NCBI GenBank assembly: GCA_022432975.1
Contig: CM039509.1
Location: forward strand, 21,235,432-21,299,431
DNA length: 64,000 nucleotides
Reading direction: 5' to 3'
Origin: Begonia masoniana
Lineage: Eukaryota > Streptophyta > Magnoliopsida > Cucurbitales > Begoniaceae
The notes beneath the pieces were generated by a model. That model saw nothing but the letters and a program-made list of their open reading frames with translations, ran no database searches and was not told the DNA's origin. Position 1 is the first letter of the stretch; every line of letters starts with the position of its first letter. Of this stretch, positions 1 to 9,726 are shown one piece after another. Both the position numbers and the translations under genes were made by a program.

Positions 1-787
1 CACGAACAGAGAGGGCTTCCTCTCACGGCCGCCGACGTTCGCACGACGTCCGACCTCCGATCAACTCCGATCCTTCACGGTTTCTTCCCCTCTCGCAACC
101 CTCGGTATGTAGCTTCGGTCTTTGAGTGGTTATTTCGAGTTTTACGGAGATGTAGCTTTAGGGTTTCAATTAGGGCTTTGACGAAAAACGCGGTTTAGGG
201 CTCGTAATTAATAGGTTAGCCGTGATTAAATATATACTGAACGTATTGGATGTTATTGGACGAAGATAAATCAATTTGTGAAAAAGTATAAATTTGGGAA
301 TTTATGGGTTTTCAGAAATAACTCGTAATTGGAATTTCAAATTAACGAGCGTTAAGTCGTCGTTAATTACTTCGATTAATTAAGTTGAAACTTTAGGAAT
401 TGCCTTAGTTAAGGTTTTATTGAAATAGGACGTTTAGTAGTTTAAATTGGTTTTAACTACGAATGTTGCGTTTTGCCCAGACGAACGACGCTCGTGGACG
501 AAGCTCAGCGAGCTACGGACGACAGGTAAGTTTTCGTGACTTACTTTGACCCAAAGGTCTGCACCATACTCCGTCGTCGTCTCGAGAATACTCGAGGAAC
601 TGTTTATTTTACGTTATTCTGGTTGGGTAGTTAGGTTAGTTGTTTATAGGTTCTGCTTAACTGTCTTGAATGTATGCATGTTGTTTGTTTAAATTCTGCT
701 TATATGAACTGTTCATGCATCACGATTTTAAAGCACGCATAGAAAATGAATTTCCGCACAATGTTTTAAAGTAAATGCAAAGTAAAG

Positions 788-985
788 ATGACCCTTCGGT
801 ATATAGTTCAATGACCCTTCGGTATATAGTTCAAATGACCCTTCGGTATATAGTTCAAATGACCCTTCGGTATATAGTTCAAATGACCCTTCGGTATATA
901 GTTCAAATGACCCATCGGTATATAGTTCAAATGACCCATCGGTATATAGTTCATGTGACCCTTCGGTATACAGTTCATAGGTCAC
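788..985 (+). repeat. Tandem repeat, about 23 bp x 8-9, in LTR A1
   Basis: The unit contains TGACCCTTCGGTATATAGTT and repeats about eight to nine times with few changes (CTTCGG to CATCGG in some units). It lies between the second exon-like block and the third acceptor-like site of the LTR, the same place where the other families carry their own unrelated minisatellites. Copy A2 has instead three copies of a 16-bp unit (CTGTATGCCCGAAGGC) here, so the array content is replaced within one family. Confidence 0.9.
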
Positions 986-1689
986 GCGAGATGGGGCTCA
1001 GGCACGGCTGTACGTGTTGTAAGCGTGTACCCCCCTCCATTAACCGGAAAGAGTGGTCCGCCCGCTGGACGTGCTCTCCCCGGTTATTGGGCTGAGATCT
1101 CGGTGACACCTTCATAGCACAGCAAAGTAAAGCAAAGTAAAGTAAAGTAAAGAAAACGATGCATGATTTCTGAACTCACACGCATAGCATAGCATGTAGT
1201 TGCATTTACGTAGCTTACTGAGATTTCAATATCTCATATGTGTCTGTATGGTGTAGGTGACCTCTACACAGGTGAGGATGAGATCCCTCCACCCGAGGCG
1301 TGAGCAGTTGAGGGAGAATGGCCCGTGGGAGTGCGCTGAGCAGTCGAGGCGCGTATGACCTGAGGGGTAGTTATGTATGTATTTTGGGGGGAATTAATGG
1401 TTAATATGAATGTATAGTATATTTAGGTTGTTTGGATCTGGATAGGGATTAGATAATGTTTTGATAATTGTATGTAAAATGTTTTGGTTTTAAATGTTAC
1501 TGAATGTTTTGAAAACGTTTTGAATGGTTTTAGGTTGATACGGTTATGTTCGATGTTTAGATACATCCACGCAGTTGGACTTCGTAAAGTCTGCCGTAAG
1601 TCGGTTGAGTTAGCGCATAAGTCGATTTGGTTTAAAGATGTAAAAATTGTAGGAATGTGAAGTTGGTGCAGGAAAAATGGAAGTTGATG

Positions 1690-1950
1690 GTCTCTGGAAT
1701 CAGATTCCAGAGACTTGAAGATTTTATTTTTGCTCTCTGGAGAATTCCAGAGAGCAAGTGTTTGATCGCTGCACAGAGTGTGCAGCGATCGATCTCTGCA
1801 GCATGCAGAGATCGATCGCTGCATGCTGCAGGATCGCTGCTGGCTATTCTAGCTGCAACGATCGATCTCTGCTGCAGCGCAGAGATCGATCGCTGCCTCA
1901 GTGCAGCGATCTCTGCTACTTTTGAGGGCAGAATTCCGATTCTGCCCTCC
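1690..1950 (+). repeat. Palindrome cluster in LTR A1
   Basis: A run of short inverted repeats: CTCTGGAAT...ATTCCAGAG, CTCTCTGG..CCAGAGAGC, and several GCAGCGATCGATCTCTGC-like palindromes, ending with GGGCAGAAT..ATTCTGCCC. It can fold into a chain of hairpins in RNA or single-stranded DNA. The same position holds differently spelled palindromes in A2, A' and C. Confidence 0.8.
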
Positions 1951-2173
1951 CTTCTTTTAATTGATTTTAAATGTTTTTAATTAAATGTTTTTAAGTTTTA
2001 TTTAAATAGTTTTAGTTTATGTTTTAAATGATTTACTAAACGGACTTCGATTTCGATTCCGGTTTCGGTTTCGATTTCATTTCTGGTTAACGTCAAGTTT
2101 TAAAGTTTATAAAATGTAAAGATAAAAAAAAAATTAATATGGGAAATACGGGTACAGTATTAGGGGCGTTACA

Positions 2174-2681
2174 TTTTGTAACCCTCATTTTCCACTGGAA
2201 TGATTTTAATTTGAAAAGTAGAAAGATGACCTATTTTGGAATAGTTGTCCATGTATACACTAATGTTTTTAAATAATGCCACATCAATTGCTCGTGAAAT
2301 ATGTTTTCTTAAAATGATGGAAATGAGTTTTCTTGAAACAATGATTAAAAACATTTGTTATTTGATCATGTTTAGAGATGAAAAGTGAAAGAAATTTTAC
2401 ATGCATTTGTAATTGAAATAGCTTTCTTACTGAGCTAGTCACTCACCCCAAACGACCTCCGTCTCTTTTTCAAGTAAGGACAAGAGTAGTTAGTAGCTGA
2501 AATTCAGTGGTGGTTCCCTACTTTCTATTCCCTTGATTTTTGTTGAGTGTTAATTTAGTTTCGTGATGAGGACTTAACTCTATCTAGGTCTGTATAAGAA
2601 TATTTAAAAGGTTTCATATATTTAGATTCTTGTTAAACTGTCGTTTAATTATTGCACTATTATGTTTGTAATCATTATGTC
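2174..2681. other. Unassigned AT-rich stretch between LTR A1 and the copia 3' LTR
   Basis: No coding sequence is recognisable. It starts TTTTGTAACCCTCATTTTCC and contains GAGCTAGTCACTCACCCC followed by a purine-rich stretch, reminiscent of the interior of a plant gypsy LTR, but it matches no other copy in the window. It may be the pre-insertion DNA flanking the copia element. Confidence 0.3.
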
Positions 2682-3801
2682 TGTAGGATCGTAATTGTCT
2701 AAGGGGGGTGAATTACAAATTTCTTAACCTAATCGTTTGTAACAAAGCAAATTAGTTTTATCATATTTTTTCTCTTTATGTGCAATTACCAACAAACACT
2801 TAAAAAAGAGAGTAAGAGAAAGAGATTGACACCGATATTTTTACGTGGTTCGGTCAACCTTGCCTACGTCCAAACTTCAAGGTTTCCCCCTTGAAGATCA
2901 TTTTCTTCTCCTCAATGAGATTTCTTGATCGAACTTTACGGGCGTCGATCTACTGCCTTACAACTTTTGATTGAACTACATGGGCGTCAATCCATTGCCT
3001 TCAAGTTATACAATGTTGAAAAATATAGAGGACAAAACTACACTCTCTCAAAAAGTAAAATCTCAAGTTTAGATGTAGAGAGGTGTAGAGAGTCGAAGAG
3101 TATTATAGATTTAAGCTCGTGAGAGTTGAGAGAGAATTGTTCAAATTGGCGAAAAGTTGTTCTCCCAAGCTTCAATCGTCTATTAATACTCGTGTCTGTA
3201 ATCTGCTTCACATTCGGACGACTCCATGTTTTGGTACAAAAAATATGACTGTTGAAGAATCTGTACGTAGAAAGCTAGCCGTTGTGGTCTGCAGTCGATA
3301 TTACTCGCAGCGGAAGACTTCTTCAAAATCTGGTCGACTTGGTTTTGGTCATCATTGATTTCAGTAGACTTCAGAATCTGGTCGATTTGGTTTTGGTCGT
3401 CATTGATTTTAGTAGACTTCAAAAACCGGTTGACATAATTCCCATAGACGACTTCTTCCTTTAGTGTATCGGTTGATATTCAATTGGTTCCGCCATCGGT
3501 CGACTTTGCTTTGTTCGATTGATATATCTACCGAATGACTTTCAAATTTTCTTTGACAGCGGTCGATGTTCCTTTTGGTAGACGACTTATATGTCGGGTT
3601 CACATTATGCATGCACCAGTCTCAACTAACAACACTTATTCAAAAACGTTAGAAAACATAATACCCTTTGTAAAAGGCCATTCCCAATTAACTGCAATAA
3701 TTAATAATAGCACTCATTTCTTATAATCATCAATTTATATTTTTCACGTTAATCACAATCATAAAAAACATAGTTAGACTTAAACATATTTTAAGTTAAC
3801 A
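2682..3801 (-). mobile_element. 3' LTR of SIRE-like Ty1/copia element
   Basis: Read on the minus strand it starts TGTTAAC directly after a purine tract (AAAAAGGGAGAGAT) and ends ...GATCCTACA at 2682. Its end carries the segment GGGGGGTGAATTAC (plus strand) followed by a GTGGTTCGGTCAACC stretch, which I associate with long-LTR SIRE/Maximus copia elements. About 1.12 kb. It sits downstream of an envelope-like ORF and the copia pol on the same strand. The matching 5' LTR is not in the window, so the target duplication and LTR age cannot be scored. Confidence 0.7.
3323..3430 (+). repeat. 48-bp tandem duplication in copia LTR
   Basis: Two copies (3323-3370 and 3371-3418) plus a partial third share AATCTGGTCGA..TTGGTTTTGGTC. 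The surrounding LTR also contains TATCGGTTGAT and ATCGGTCGAC words similar to the minisatellite core of the gypsy LTRs. Confidence 0.8.
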
Positions 3802-4159
3802 ATCTCTCCCTTTTTATGATGACAAATATAAAATGATTAAACATATACTCCCCCATGCTATTCTGTTTTTCCCAATTAATAATATATATAATATATACTC
3901 CTCCATACTCTATGCATTCAACCAACTGCATCATATTTTTCTCCCCCTTTGACATTATAAAAAAAATATATAAATAATTAGTGTAATATACACAAGTGTG
4001 AGAAATAAATAGGAATAAGAATACAAAGTTCTAAATGAGTCCTAAGATAGGCCTAAGTTGCTAAATTATCTAACCTAGACATAGTGCAAAATGAAGGAAC
4101 TTATTACACATCATAGTGCAGAATGAAGGAATTTATTACACATTGGAAGAAGTAGCATC
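3802..4159 (-). other. Copia 3' untranslated region and polypurine tract
   Basis: On the minus strand this follows the envelope-like stop codon and ends in the purine run AAAAAGGGAGAGAT (3802-3816), which abuts the LTR start TGTTAAC and would prime plus-strand DNA synthesis. The rest is AT-rich, with a duplicated stretch (TGTAATAA...CATTCTGCACTATGATG) near 4085-4140 and no coding potential. Confidence 0.6.
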
Positions 4160-4610
4160 CTAGTTCACGCGTGCGTAGAAATCCCTAGCACATCTGAACG
4201 TAGGTTCATCTTGATCCTCATCTGCCGTTTCTTCTTCTGGAACAGTGGCAACAGGAGAAACAAGAAGAATTCTTTCTCCATTATGTGTATCCCCAGCATC
4301 CCCTACATCTACCATTTGGACACCAGCAGGAGGCTCTCGCTCATCAACAGGTTCAGTCATGACAATATCATCATAACTAGCAATACCATCAGCTGGATCA
4401 ATGCATGGCTCATCCTCACAGACAACAGCAACTTGAGCAACAACATCTCCAACATCACTGAGAGAGGCAGCAAAAAGCTCATCACCCGAAGGAGCAGCTG
4501 GAAAAGCTGGACGAACTTCCTCATGATCCTCACCACCTTTGTGAAAACCCTCATCCACAGGAGTGGGCTCACTATCACTGCTAGCCAAATGTGTGCTAAG
4601 ATACCAAATG
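4160..4610 (-). pseudogene. Envelope-like third ORF of the copia element, C-terminal piece
   Basis: Minus-strand frame of about 145 codons ending TAG at 4160. It is strongly acidic (clusters of D and E, DEDQDEP near the end) with Ala/Val/Pro-rich linkers and no zinc finger or catalytic motif. The frame continues exactly from the middle piece (16445-17351) across element B, so B split one ORF. The full ORF, about 690 codons when the two insertions are ignored, lies downstream of copia pol on the same strand. I associate this kind of protein with the family often labelled 'envelope-like' or 'putative plant transposon protein', known downstream of pol in SIRE-type elements. Function unknown; alternatively a host-like gene captured by transposons. 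Confidence 0.65.
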
Positions 4611-4628
4611 TGAGTGATGACCCTGTCA
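4606..4628 (+). repeat. Left copy of a 23-bp duplication flanking element B
   Basis: 4606-4628 matches 16445-16467 at 22 of 23 positions. It begins with a perfect 5-bp duplication (aaatg), but another 18 bp of target sequence are also repeated on the left before the LTR, and its last five bases overlap the LTR start (TGTCA instead of the TGTAA of the 3' LTR). A standard gypsy insertion would leave only 5 bp. Confidence 0.85.
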
Positions 4629-4792
4629 CACCCGACATTTTCAGTTAGGTAATTTCTTTCCTTAAAGAAACTGATTTAACTGTCACCTTTTATCGACCTT
4701 TTTATTTTAAATTAATGCCTGATTTATTGAATTCCAAGTGGTGTGAAACTAGGTTGGGTGACAAAATTGTAATTAAGAAGGATTTTATTTAG

Positions 4793-4800
4793 TATAAATA
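4793..4800 (+). promoter_or_regulatory. TATA box of element B 5' LTR
   Basis: TATAAATA, preceded by TTATTTAG and followed about 45 bp later by CACTGTAGCCGAC. The same box is at 14354-14361 in the 3' LTR and, as TATAAGTA on the minus strand, at 60412-60419 in element H, so it is conserved in the family. Confidence 0.7.
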
Positions 4801-5246
4801 GAAAATGGAAATCCTTAAACCTCATTTAAAGCTCACTGTAGCCGACATTCCTCTCTTGGCGATTTTCCCTTTTCCCCAGAGCTCTTCCTCTCCCTCTCTC
4901 TCGGCCAGCTACTCCTCCATCGACGATCGATTCTTCAGTCTCCACCCTGACAATCCACGCTCTAGGTAAGACTTAGACAATGTTGTTGCTGGTTAGTTAC
5001 TTAGAGCTCTGTTTTCAGCTAAGACTTGTAGTTTCAGATTCATCAATGGCAGAGTAATAGTAGTGACATTTGTAATCTGTGGTTAGTTACTAGGTCGAAT
5101 CTGGTTATTTTAGGTTCTGGAAGTTTAATCTACGCACACAAGGTGCTCGACTAAGAAGATTTAGAAATATATATGTTAGATTCTAGGATGACTTTTGGTT
5201 AGAACTTTTAGGATTTTGTTTAACTCTGTAATGTGAAATGTTTTAG

Positions 5247-5292
5247 GTGAAGAAGTCTGAAGAGAAGTGTTCAAGTTTGCTAAGGAAACCAG
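5247..5292 (+). other. Exon-like block 2 in LTR of B
   Basis: 46 nt bounded by GTTTTAG| and CAG|GTAAGTGAG, both good plant splice-site matches. The 3' LTR copy is 14816-14861. Equivalent blocks occur in every gypsy LTR family here: 481-525, 8596-8640, 18903-18947, 32552-32597, 37803-37853, 48520-48577, 52731-52781, 59878-59922. Splicing itself is inferred. Confidence 0.5.
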
Positions 5293-6233
5293 GTAAGTGA
5301 GTGAGTAGGACTCTCGGCCATTAGGGCCCTACATCACAAGGGTACTAAGTTAAAGTTGATTATGATGTCCGAAAGCTATTTGTGTTATTGTCTGTATGGC
5401 TATGTTATGTGAGTTAGCAACATGATTTATCGTTGAATGATTGATCTATCCTTTTAGTCCGATGAAATAAGAGAACTCATACTCATGCTTCACGATTGTT
5501 TCCTTTTCAAGCATATGAAAATGTTTTAAGTGCATGCTTTCCTTCACGCTCAAGATATGAACATGAAACTTATGTAACAAGGATTAAGAGAGGGTTGGGG
5601 GTGGTTTGGCGTATGTCACTGTCCAAAAGAAGGACCATGAATACGACCCGCAAAGGACTATGTATACTTTCACTGTCAACCCCCTTTTCAGCACAAATCC
5701 TCCCTTAATCCACAAAATGTAAACGATGATCAAGAACATGAACAAGAATATGAACAAGAATATGACGAGAAATGATTATGAAAATGTGTTCCTTTCAACT
5801 GTGCATTCATGCATACATGTTAGTATTGCACTCCTTACTAAGCATTAGGCTTATAGTTTAAACCTTATGATGTAGGTGACGAATTATCAAGTGAGGATTT
5901 TAAACCCAACAGAGATGTCTAGAACTGGTTGCTGGATGGTGCTCAGGGTGACAGTTTGTGGCTGGAAGACGATTTCAACCCCTGGTTACTACTCTTATAA
6001 TGTTAGTAAGGATTATTAATACTGAGGTCTAAATAGGATGGGTTTTCTTAAAACGATGGATATTGGAATTTGTCTGACTGAATTTCTGAGTTTGAGAATG
6101 ATCATGAAATGATAGAATGATCTGTTTTATTTAAGTCTTCCGCTACACGTATTTTGGATGAGTCTATGAATTATATTGTGCAAGTTTACGTCAGTCATGT
6201 TAAAGTCTGTAAAAGTCAGGATGTCTTCTATAG

Positions 6234-6670
6234 GTAGATGTTGTTTATTTCTATCGGTAGATGCTGTTTATTTCTATCGGTAGAAGTCTTTTATCGAGTG
6301 ATGTTTAATGAGTCACGTGGGATGCACATGTCCATCGGAAGATGTAGATTTTCACTATCGGTAGAAGTGAGTGTTATGTCTTGTTGTTTTGTGAACGGTA
6401 GATGTTGTTTATTTCTATCGGTAGATGCTGTTTATTTCTATCGGTAGAAGTCTTCTATCGGGTGATGTTTAATCAGTCACGTGGGATGCACATGTCCATC
6501 GGAAGATGTAGATTTTTACTATCGGTAGAAGTGAGTATTATGTCTTGTCGTTTTGTGATCGGTAGATGTTGTTGTTTATTACTATCGGTAGAAGTGGGAA
6601 TTATGTTTTGTCGTTTTGCGATTGACAGATGCGAGAAGAAATTTTGTCGTTTGCAATCAGTAGATGTTTT
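6234..6670 (+). repeat. ATCGGTAGATG minisatellite zone, element B 5' LTR
   Basis: A unit of about 164 bp occurs twice (from 6234 and from 6398), itself made of shorter repeats around CTATCGGTAGATG / CTATCGGTAGAAG, plus derived units up to 6670. Each long unit includes TCACGTGGGATGCACATGTC. The equivalent in the 3' LTR is 15803-16240. Confidence 0.9.
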
Positions 6671-6875
6671 TTGATTTTCAATTCCCTCAACCAAATGTTT
6701 TAACATTCTGTCTTTTGTTAATGTTACTTAATGAGTTTTCCGTTGAATGGTCGAGGATTTAAAGATAAAATTTTTATTATTGAGAGTAATGTCAAAATTT
6801 TTTGTAAAATTTCTTAGTCCAGTCCTATGTCATGGGTAACAAATCGGGTTTGGAAGACTCGAGGTGTTACAATTA

Positions 6876-6887
6876 TGGTATCAGAGC
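6876..6887 (+). other. Primer binding site of element B
   Basis: TGGTATCAGAGC, complementary to the 3' end of plant initiator-methionine tRNA, four bases after the 5' LTR end. This is the usual first-strand primer site of plant gypsy elements. Confidence 0.92.
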
Positions 6888-7149
6888 AAAACCGGGTTCT
6901 AAAATCGATTCTGCAGACTGCCTTTGTAACGACCCTAAAACTATACCCATATTTTCCCTTAATTACCGTACAAATTTTTCATTTTTTATTCACACATTAT
7001 GCGGAAACTAAACCATTTAAAAAAAAACATTTAAAGTTTCTATTAAATAAACTATGATTTAAAACAATTAAATTAAACCTTTTAAATCAATTAAGTTAAG
7101 TAAAACAAAATAAAACATTGGGAGGGCCATAATGTAATTCGGCCAGGGA

Positions 7150-7560
7150 GAAGAAGCAGCGACTGGTCGCTGACCAGCGACCAGTCTCAGCGCACGATCG
7201 CTGAGCAGCATGTCTGCCCAGCGATCGGGCGCTGGCATACTGCCAGCGACCAGTCGCTGGCAGCTCCTTGCTGCCAGCGATCAGTCGCTGGCAGCTCCCT
7301 TGCTGCCAGCGATCAGTCGCTGGCAGCTCCCTTGTTGCCAGCGCTTGATCGCTGGCAGCCATTCAGCTGCCAGCGATCGATCTCTGCATTGCTGCAGAGA
7401 TCGATCGCTACACTCCTTGCAGCGATCCTATGCCTTCTTTGATTGCCATTGCCCTCAGCTTTTCATTCACAATTGCTCTCTGGAATCCAGAGAGCAGAAT
7501 ACTTAAAAATTTTCAACCAATACTCTCTGGAAATCGAATTCCAGAGAGTAAACTTCATAT
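7150..7560 (-). repeat. Palindrome cluster in solo LTR A2
   Basis: Repeated palindromic words built on CAGCGATCAGTCGCTG and CTGCCAGCGA, then GCAGAGATCGATCTCTGC types, ending with two CTCTGGAAT..TTCCAGAG hairpins at 7480-7550. The sequence differs from A1 but the position and self-complementary character are the same. Confidence 0.8.
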
Positions 7561-8275
7561 ATCTAATGCCTTTTATCATCAAATACAGCAATCAAATTAG
7601 AAATTAAACTCAACCAAAACTTTCTAAATTCAACCCAATCTCAGCGGACTTTGTGAAATCCAACTGCATGGATAGCTCTAAAAACCGAGCCTATCCGTAA
7701 CCAATCAAAACATTTCTATAACGTTAAATAAAGCTTTAAACGAAAACGTTTTACCAATCAGTTTATAAAAACCTTAAAAACTTCAGTAAGTAAACCTAAC
7801 GTCTATCAGAACCAAGCATCCTATAATTTCTATACAAGTTAACCAATACATCCCAAAATATCCCAAAACCCTCAAAACTCTGTACATACTTCCCACGGGT
7901 CGGTTAAGCCTCGACTGCGCCAGCACACCACCGCAGCCATCCTCTGTCAACTGAATCATGCCTCAGGTGGAGGGACATCGTCCTCACCTGGTACCTCGAA
8001 GTCTATGTCACCTACACCGTACAATATACACTATGAGATAAAATCCCAGTAAGCTCTACGTAAATGCGATGCGTGCTGTGCTATGAGTTCATTAAACCAT
8101 GCTTTATTTCTTTTATCTTACTATGCAATGCACTATAGGTGTCACCGAGATCCTATACCTTCTAACCGGAGAGAGCTCATCCAGCGGGCGGACTACTCTT
8201 TCCAGCTAGAAGAGGGGGGTACACGCTTACAACACATACAGCCGTGCCTGAGCCCCACCTCGCGTGACCTGTAAA

Positions 8276-8325
8276 CTATATGCCCGAAGGCCTGTATGCC
8301 CGAAGGCCTGTATGCCCGAAGGCCA
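8276..8325 (+). repeat. 16-bp tandem repeat x 3 in solo LTR A2
   Basis: CTGTATGCCCGAAGGC occurs three times. It is the positional counterpart of the 23-bp array at 788-985 in A1; TTCGG/CCGAA is the only evident shared core. Confidence 0.85.
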
Positions 8326-9658
8326 ATGCTATGCTTTACGTTCTCTTTAAATCTCTGTGCGGAAATTCATTTTCATGCTTTTCTTTAAAACAAGTGATGC
8401 GTGAACAGTTCTCTATCATAAAGTAAACAAGCAATAACATGGACCATCAAGACTGTAAAAGCATAAACTATAAACTCCTAAGACCTAGCTACCCAAACCG
8501 AGCAAAACTAACTAAAGGCATCTCCAAAACTCCTCGTGACGACATTCGACGTACGGTGTAGGCCAATCGGCTAGAGAAGAATCACAAGAACTTACCTCGT
8601 GCACGCTGCAATCCAAGCCTCGTCCACGAGCACTGTTTACCTAAGCAATTTGCAAGGATTGACGTTAAAACAAGTTTAAGTTAATAAACTTCCAAATTGT
8701 CAAAACCTTAACTAAAGGGCTTTCTAAAGTTCTAATCCATTTTATCGAGCCATTTATTCAAGAAATTTACGCTCGGCACCTAAATTCTCGAATTACGAAT
8801 TTTTCTGAAAATCCTAAAATTCTCGGATTTTAAACTTTTTCACGAATTGATCCAACTTCGTCCAATAACGTCCAATACGTTTAATACATACTTAATCACA
8901 ATAAACCTATTGATTTTGGGCTCTAAATCTCGATTTTATCAAAACCCTAATCGTAAACCTAAACGTATAACTCTACGAAACTCGATATTTAACGCTCTAA
9001 AACTGTAAAGACATACCTAGAGCGTTGATTGGAGGATAAAGCGTGAAGGAAACGGAACGATCGGGAGGAACAACGGAGGTCGGAAAGGAGATCGCGCCGC
9101 AGGCAGAGGGAGAAGTCGCGAAGGAGGAAAAGGGAGAAGCTCTCTGGAATCGATTTTCAAAAGTGAAAATCGATTAAGGCACCTTGCCTTTTAATAAATA
9201 ATAAAAGTTAAATACTCAAATGACGATTTTGCCCCTTCACCTATTTTTATATTAGTTTCGTCTTTCGGTTCGTTAATCGTCTAGCCATTCGGCTTCTCCA
9301 AACGTCCTTGCTTCACCAATAAGTCCAACTTATCATTTGAGATTTAACAAAACTGTCCGTTCGCAATTTGGACCTCATTTACTATTTTTACGAGAACGTC
9401 TTTTACATAACGAAAAGTGTATTTACTCGGAATATAGTGTTTGATCTCCGAAAATTCCCGTAAATTCCTTAAAATTCTTATTATTCGTTAGGATCGTAAT
9501 GACGCTTCCTTTTCGTGAAACGGACCTGATTTGACATAATTACCAAAAACGCCATTATATAACAAAATAACAATATAATATATTATATCCGTAATCCGTA
9601 CAAGCCGGATATTACAGCCTTCCAGCACAGATTGTCACATGAGCACACTCCAACAACT

Positions 9659-9716
9659 GTGTCTATGATTTTAGTAATGTCATTACGTTAAGATGTGTTT
9701 ATGATTATTTGTTTAG
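9659..9716 (+). other. Intron-like segment before gag of element B
   Basis: The segment ends TTGTTTAG|GAATCTCAAA, 10 nt before the gag ATG at 9727. Its start ACT|GTGTCT occupies the place where C, E and F have ACT|GTAAGT, so the donor is probably mutated in B. Confidence 0.4.
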
Positions 9717-9726
9717 GAATCTCAAA

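Larger units (their letters stand above)
1..2173 (+). mobile_element. LTR, family A, 5'-truncated by the window edge (A1)
   Basis: This is the 3' part of a gypsy-type LTR ending in GGGCGTTACA at 2173. It is related to the complete copy on the other strand at 6925-9616 (2692 bp), so about 0.5 kb lies outside the window. Shared landmarks are a donor-like site at 105, an exon-like block at 481-525, a tandem repeat zone, the GTGTAG|GTGA junction at 1256, a palindrome cluster and the terminal GTTACA. No PBS or gag follows 2173, so it is a 3' LTR or a solo LTR; its left flank is not visible, so the target duplication cannot be tested. No protein is encoded; the open frames across the repeat are products of the repeat period. 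Confidence 0.85.
4624..6871 (+). mobile_element. 5' LTR of element B
   Basis: 2248 bp, TGTCACACCCGAC...GGTGTTACA. Contains a TATA box (4793-4800), the promoter-proximal word TAGCCGAC at 4840-4847, donor-like AG|GTAAG at 4965/4966, exon-like block 5247-5292, GGCC box at 5315-5330, exon-like block 5876-5890 and a minisatellite zone 6234-6670. If transcription starts near 4825, about 2 kb of the LTR is R-U5 leader. Confidence 0.93.
6925..9616 (-). mobile_element. Solo LTR, family A (A2), nested in the leader of element B
   Basis: 2692 bp, ends TG...CA (plus-strand TGTAACGACCC...GATATTACA), flanked by a perfect 5-bp duplication gcctt at 6920-6924 and 9617-9621. There is no internal region, so it is the product of LTR-LTR recombination. 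Minus orientation, opposite to A1 at 1-2173. It contains palindromes at 7150-7560, three 16-bp repeats at 8276-8325, exon-like blocks at 8596-8640 (45 nt) and 7988-8011, and a donor-like site at 9016. Confidence 0.95.

Noticed and set aside
728..1095. Open frames on both strands with periodic peptides (FELYTEGS, MTLRYIVQ)
   Set aside because: They are translations of the 23-bp tandem repeat inside an LTR, with no domain and no conserved start.
6876..6887. tRNA-Met gene fragments at the PBS sites
   Set aside because: Only about 12 nt match the tRNA 3' end, as expected for primer sites; no tRNA body is present.
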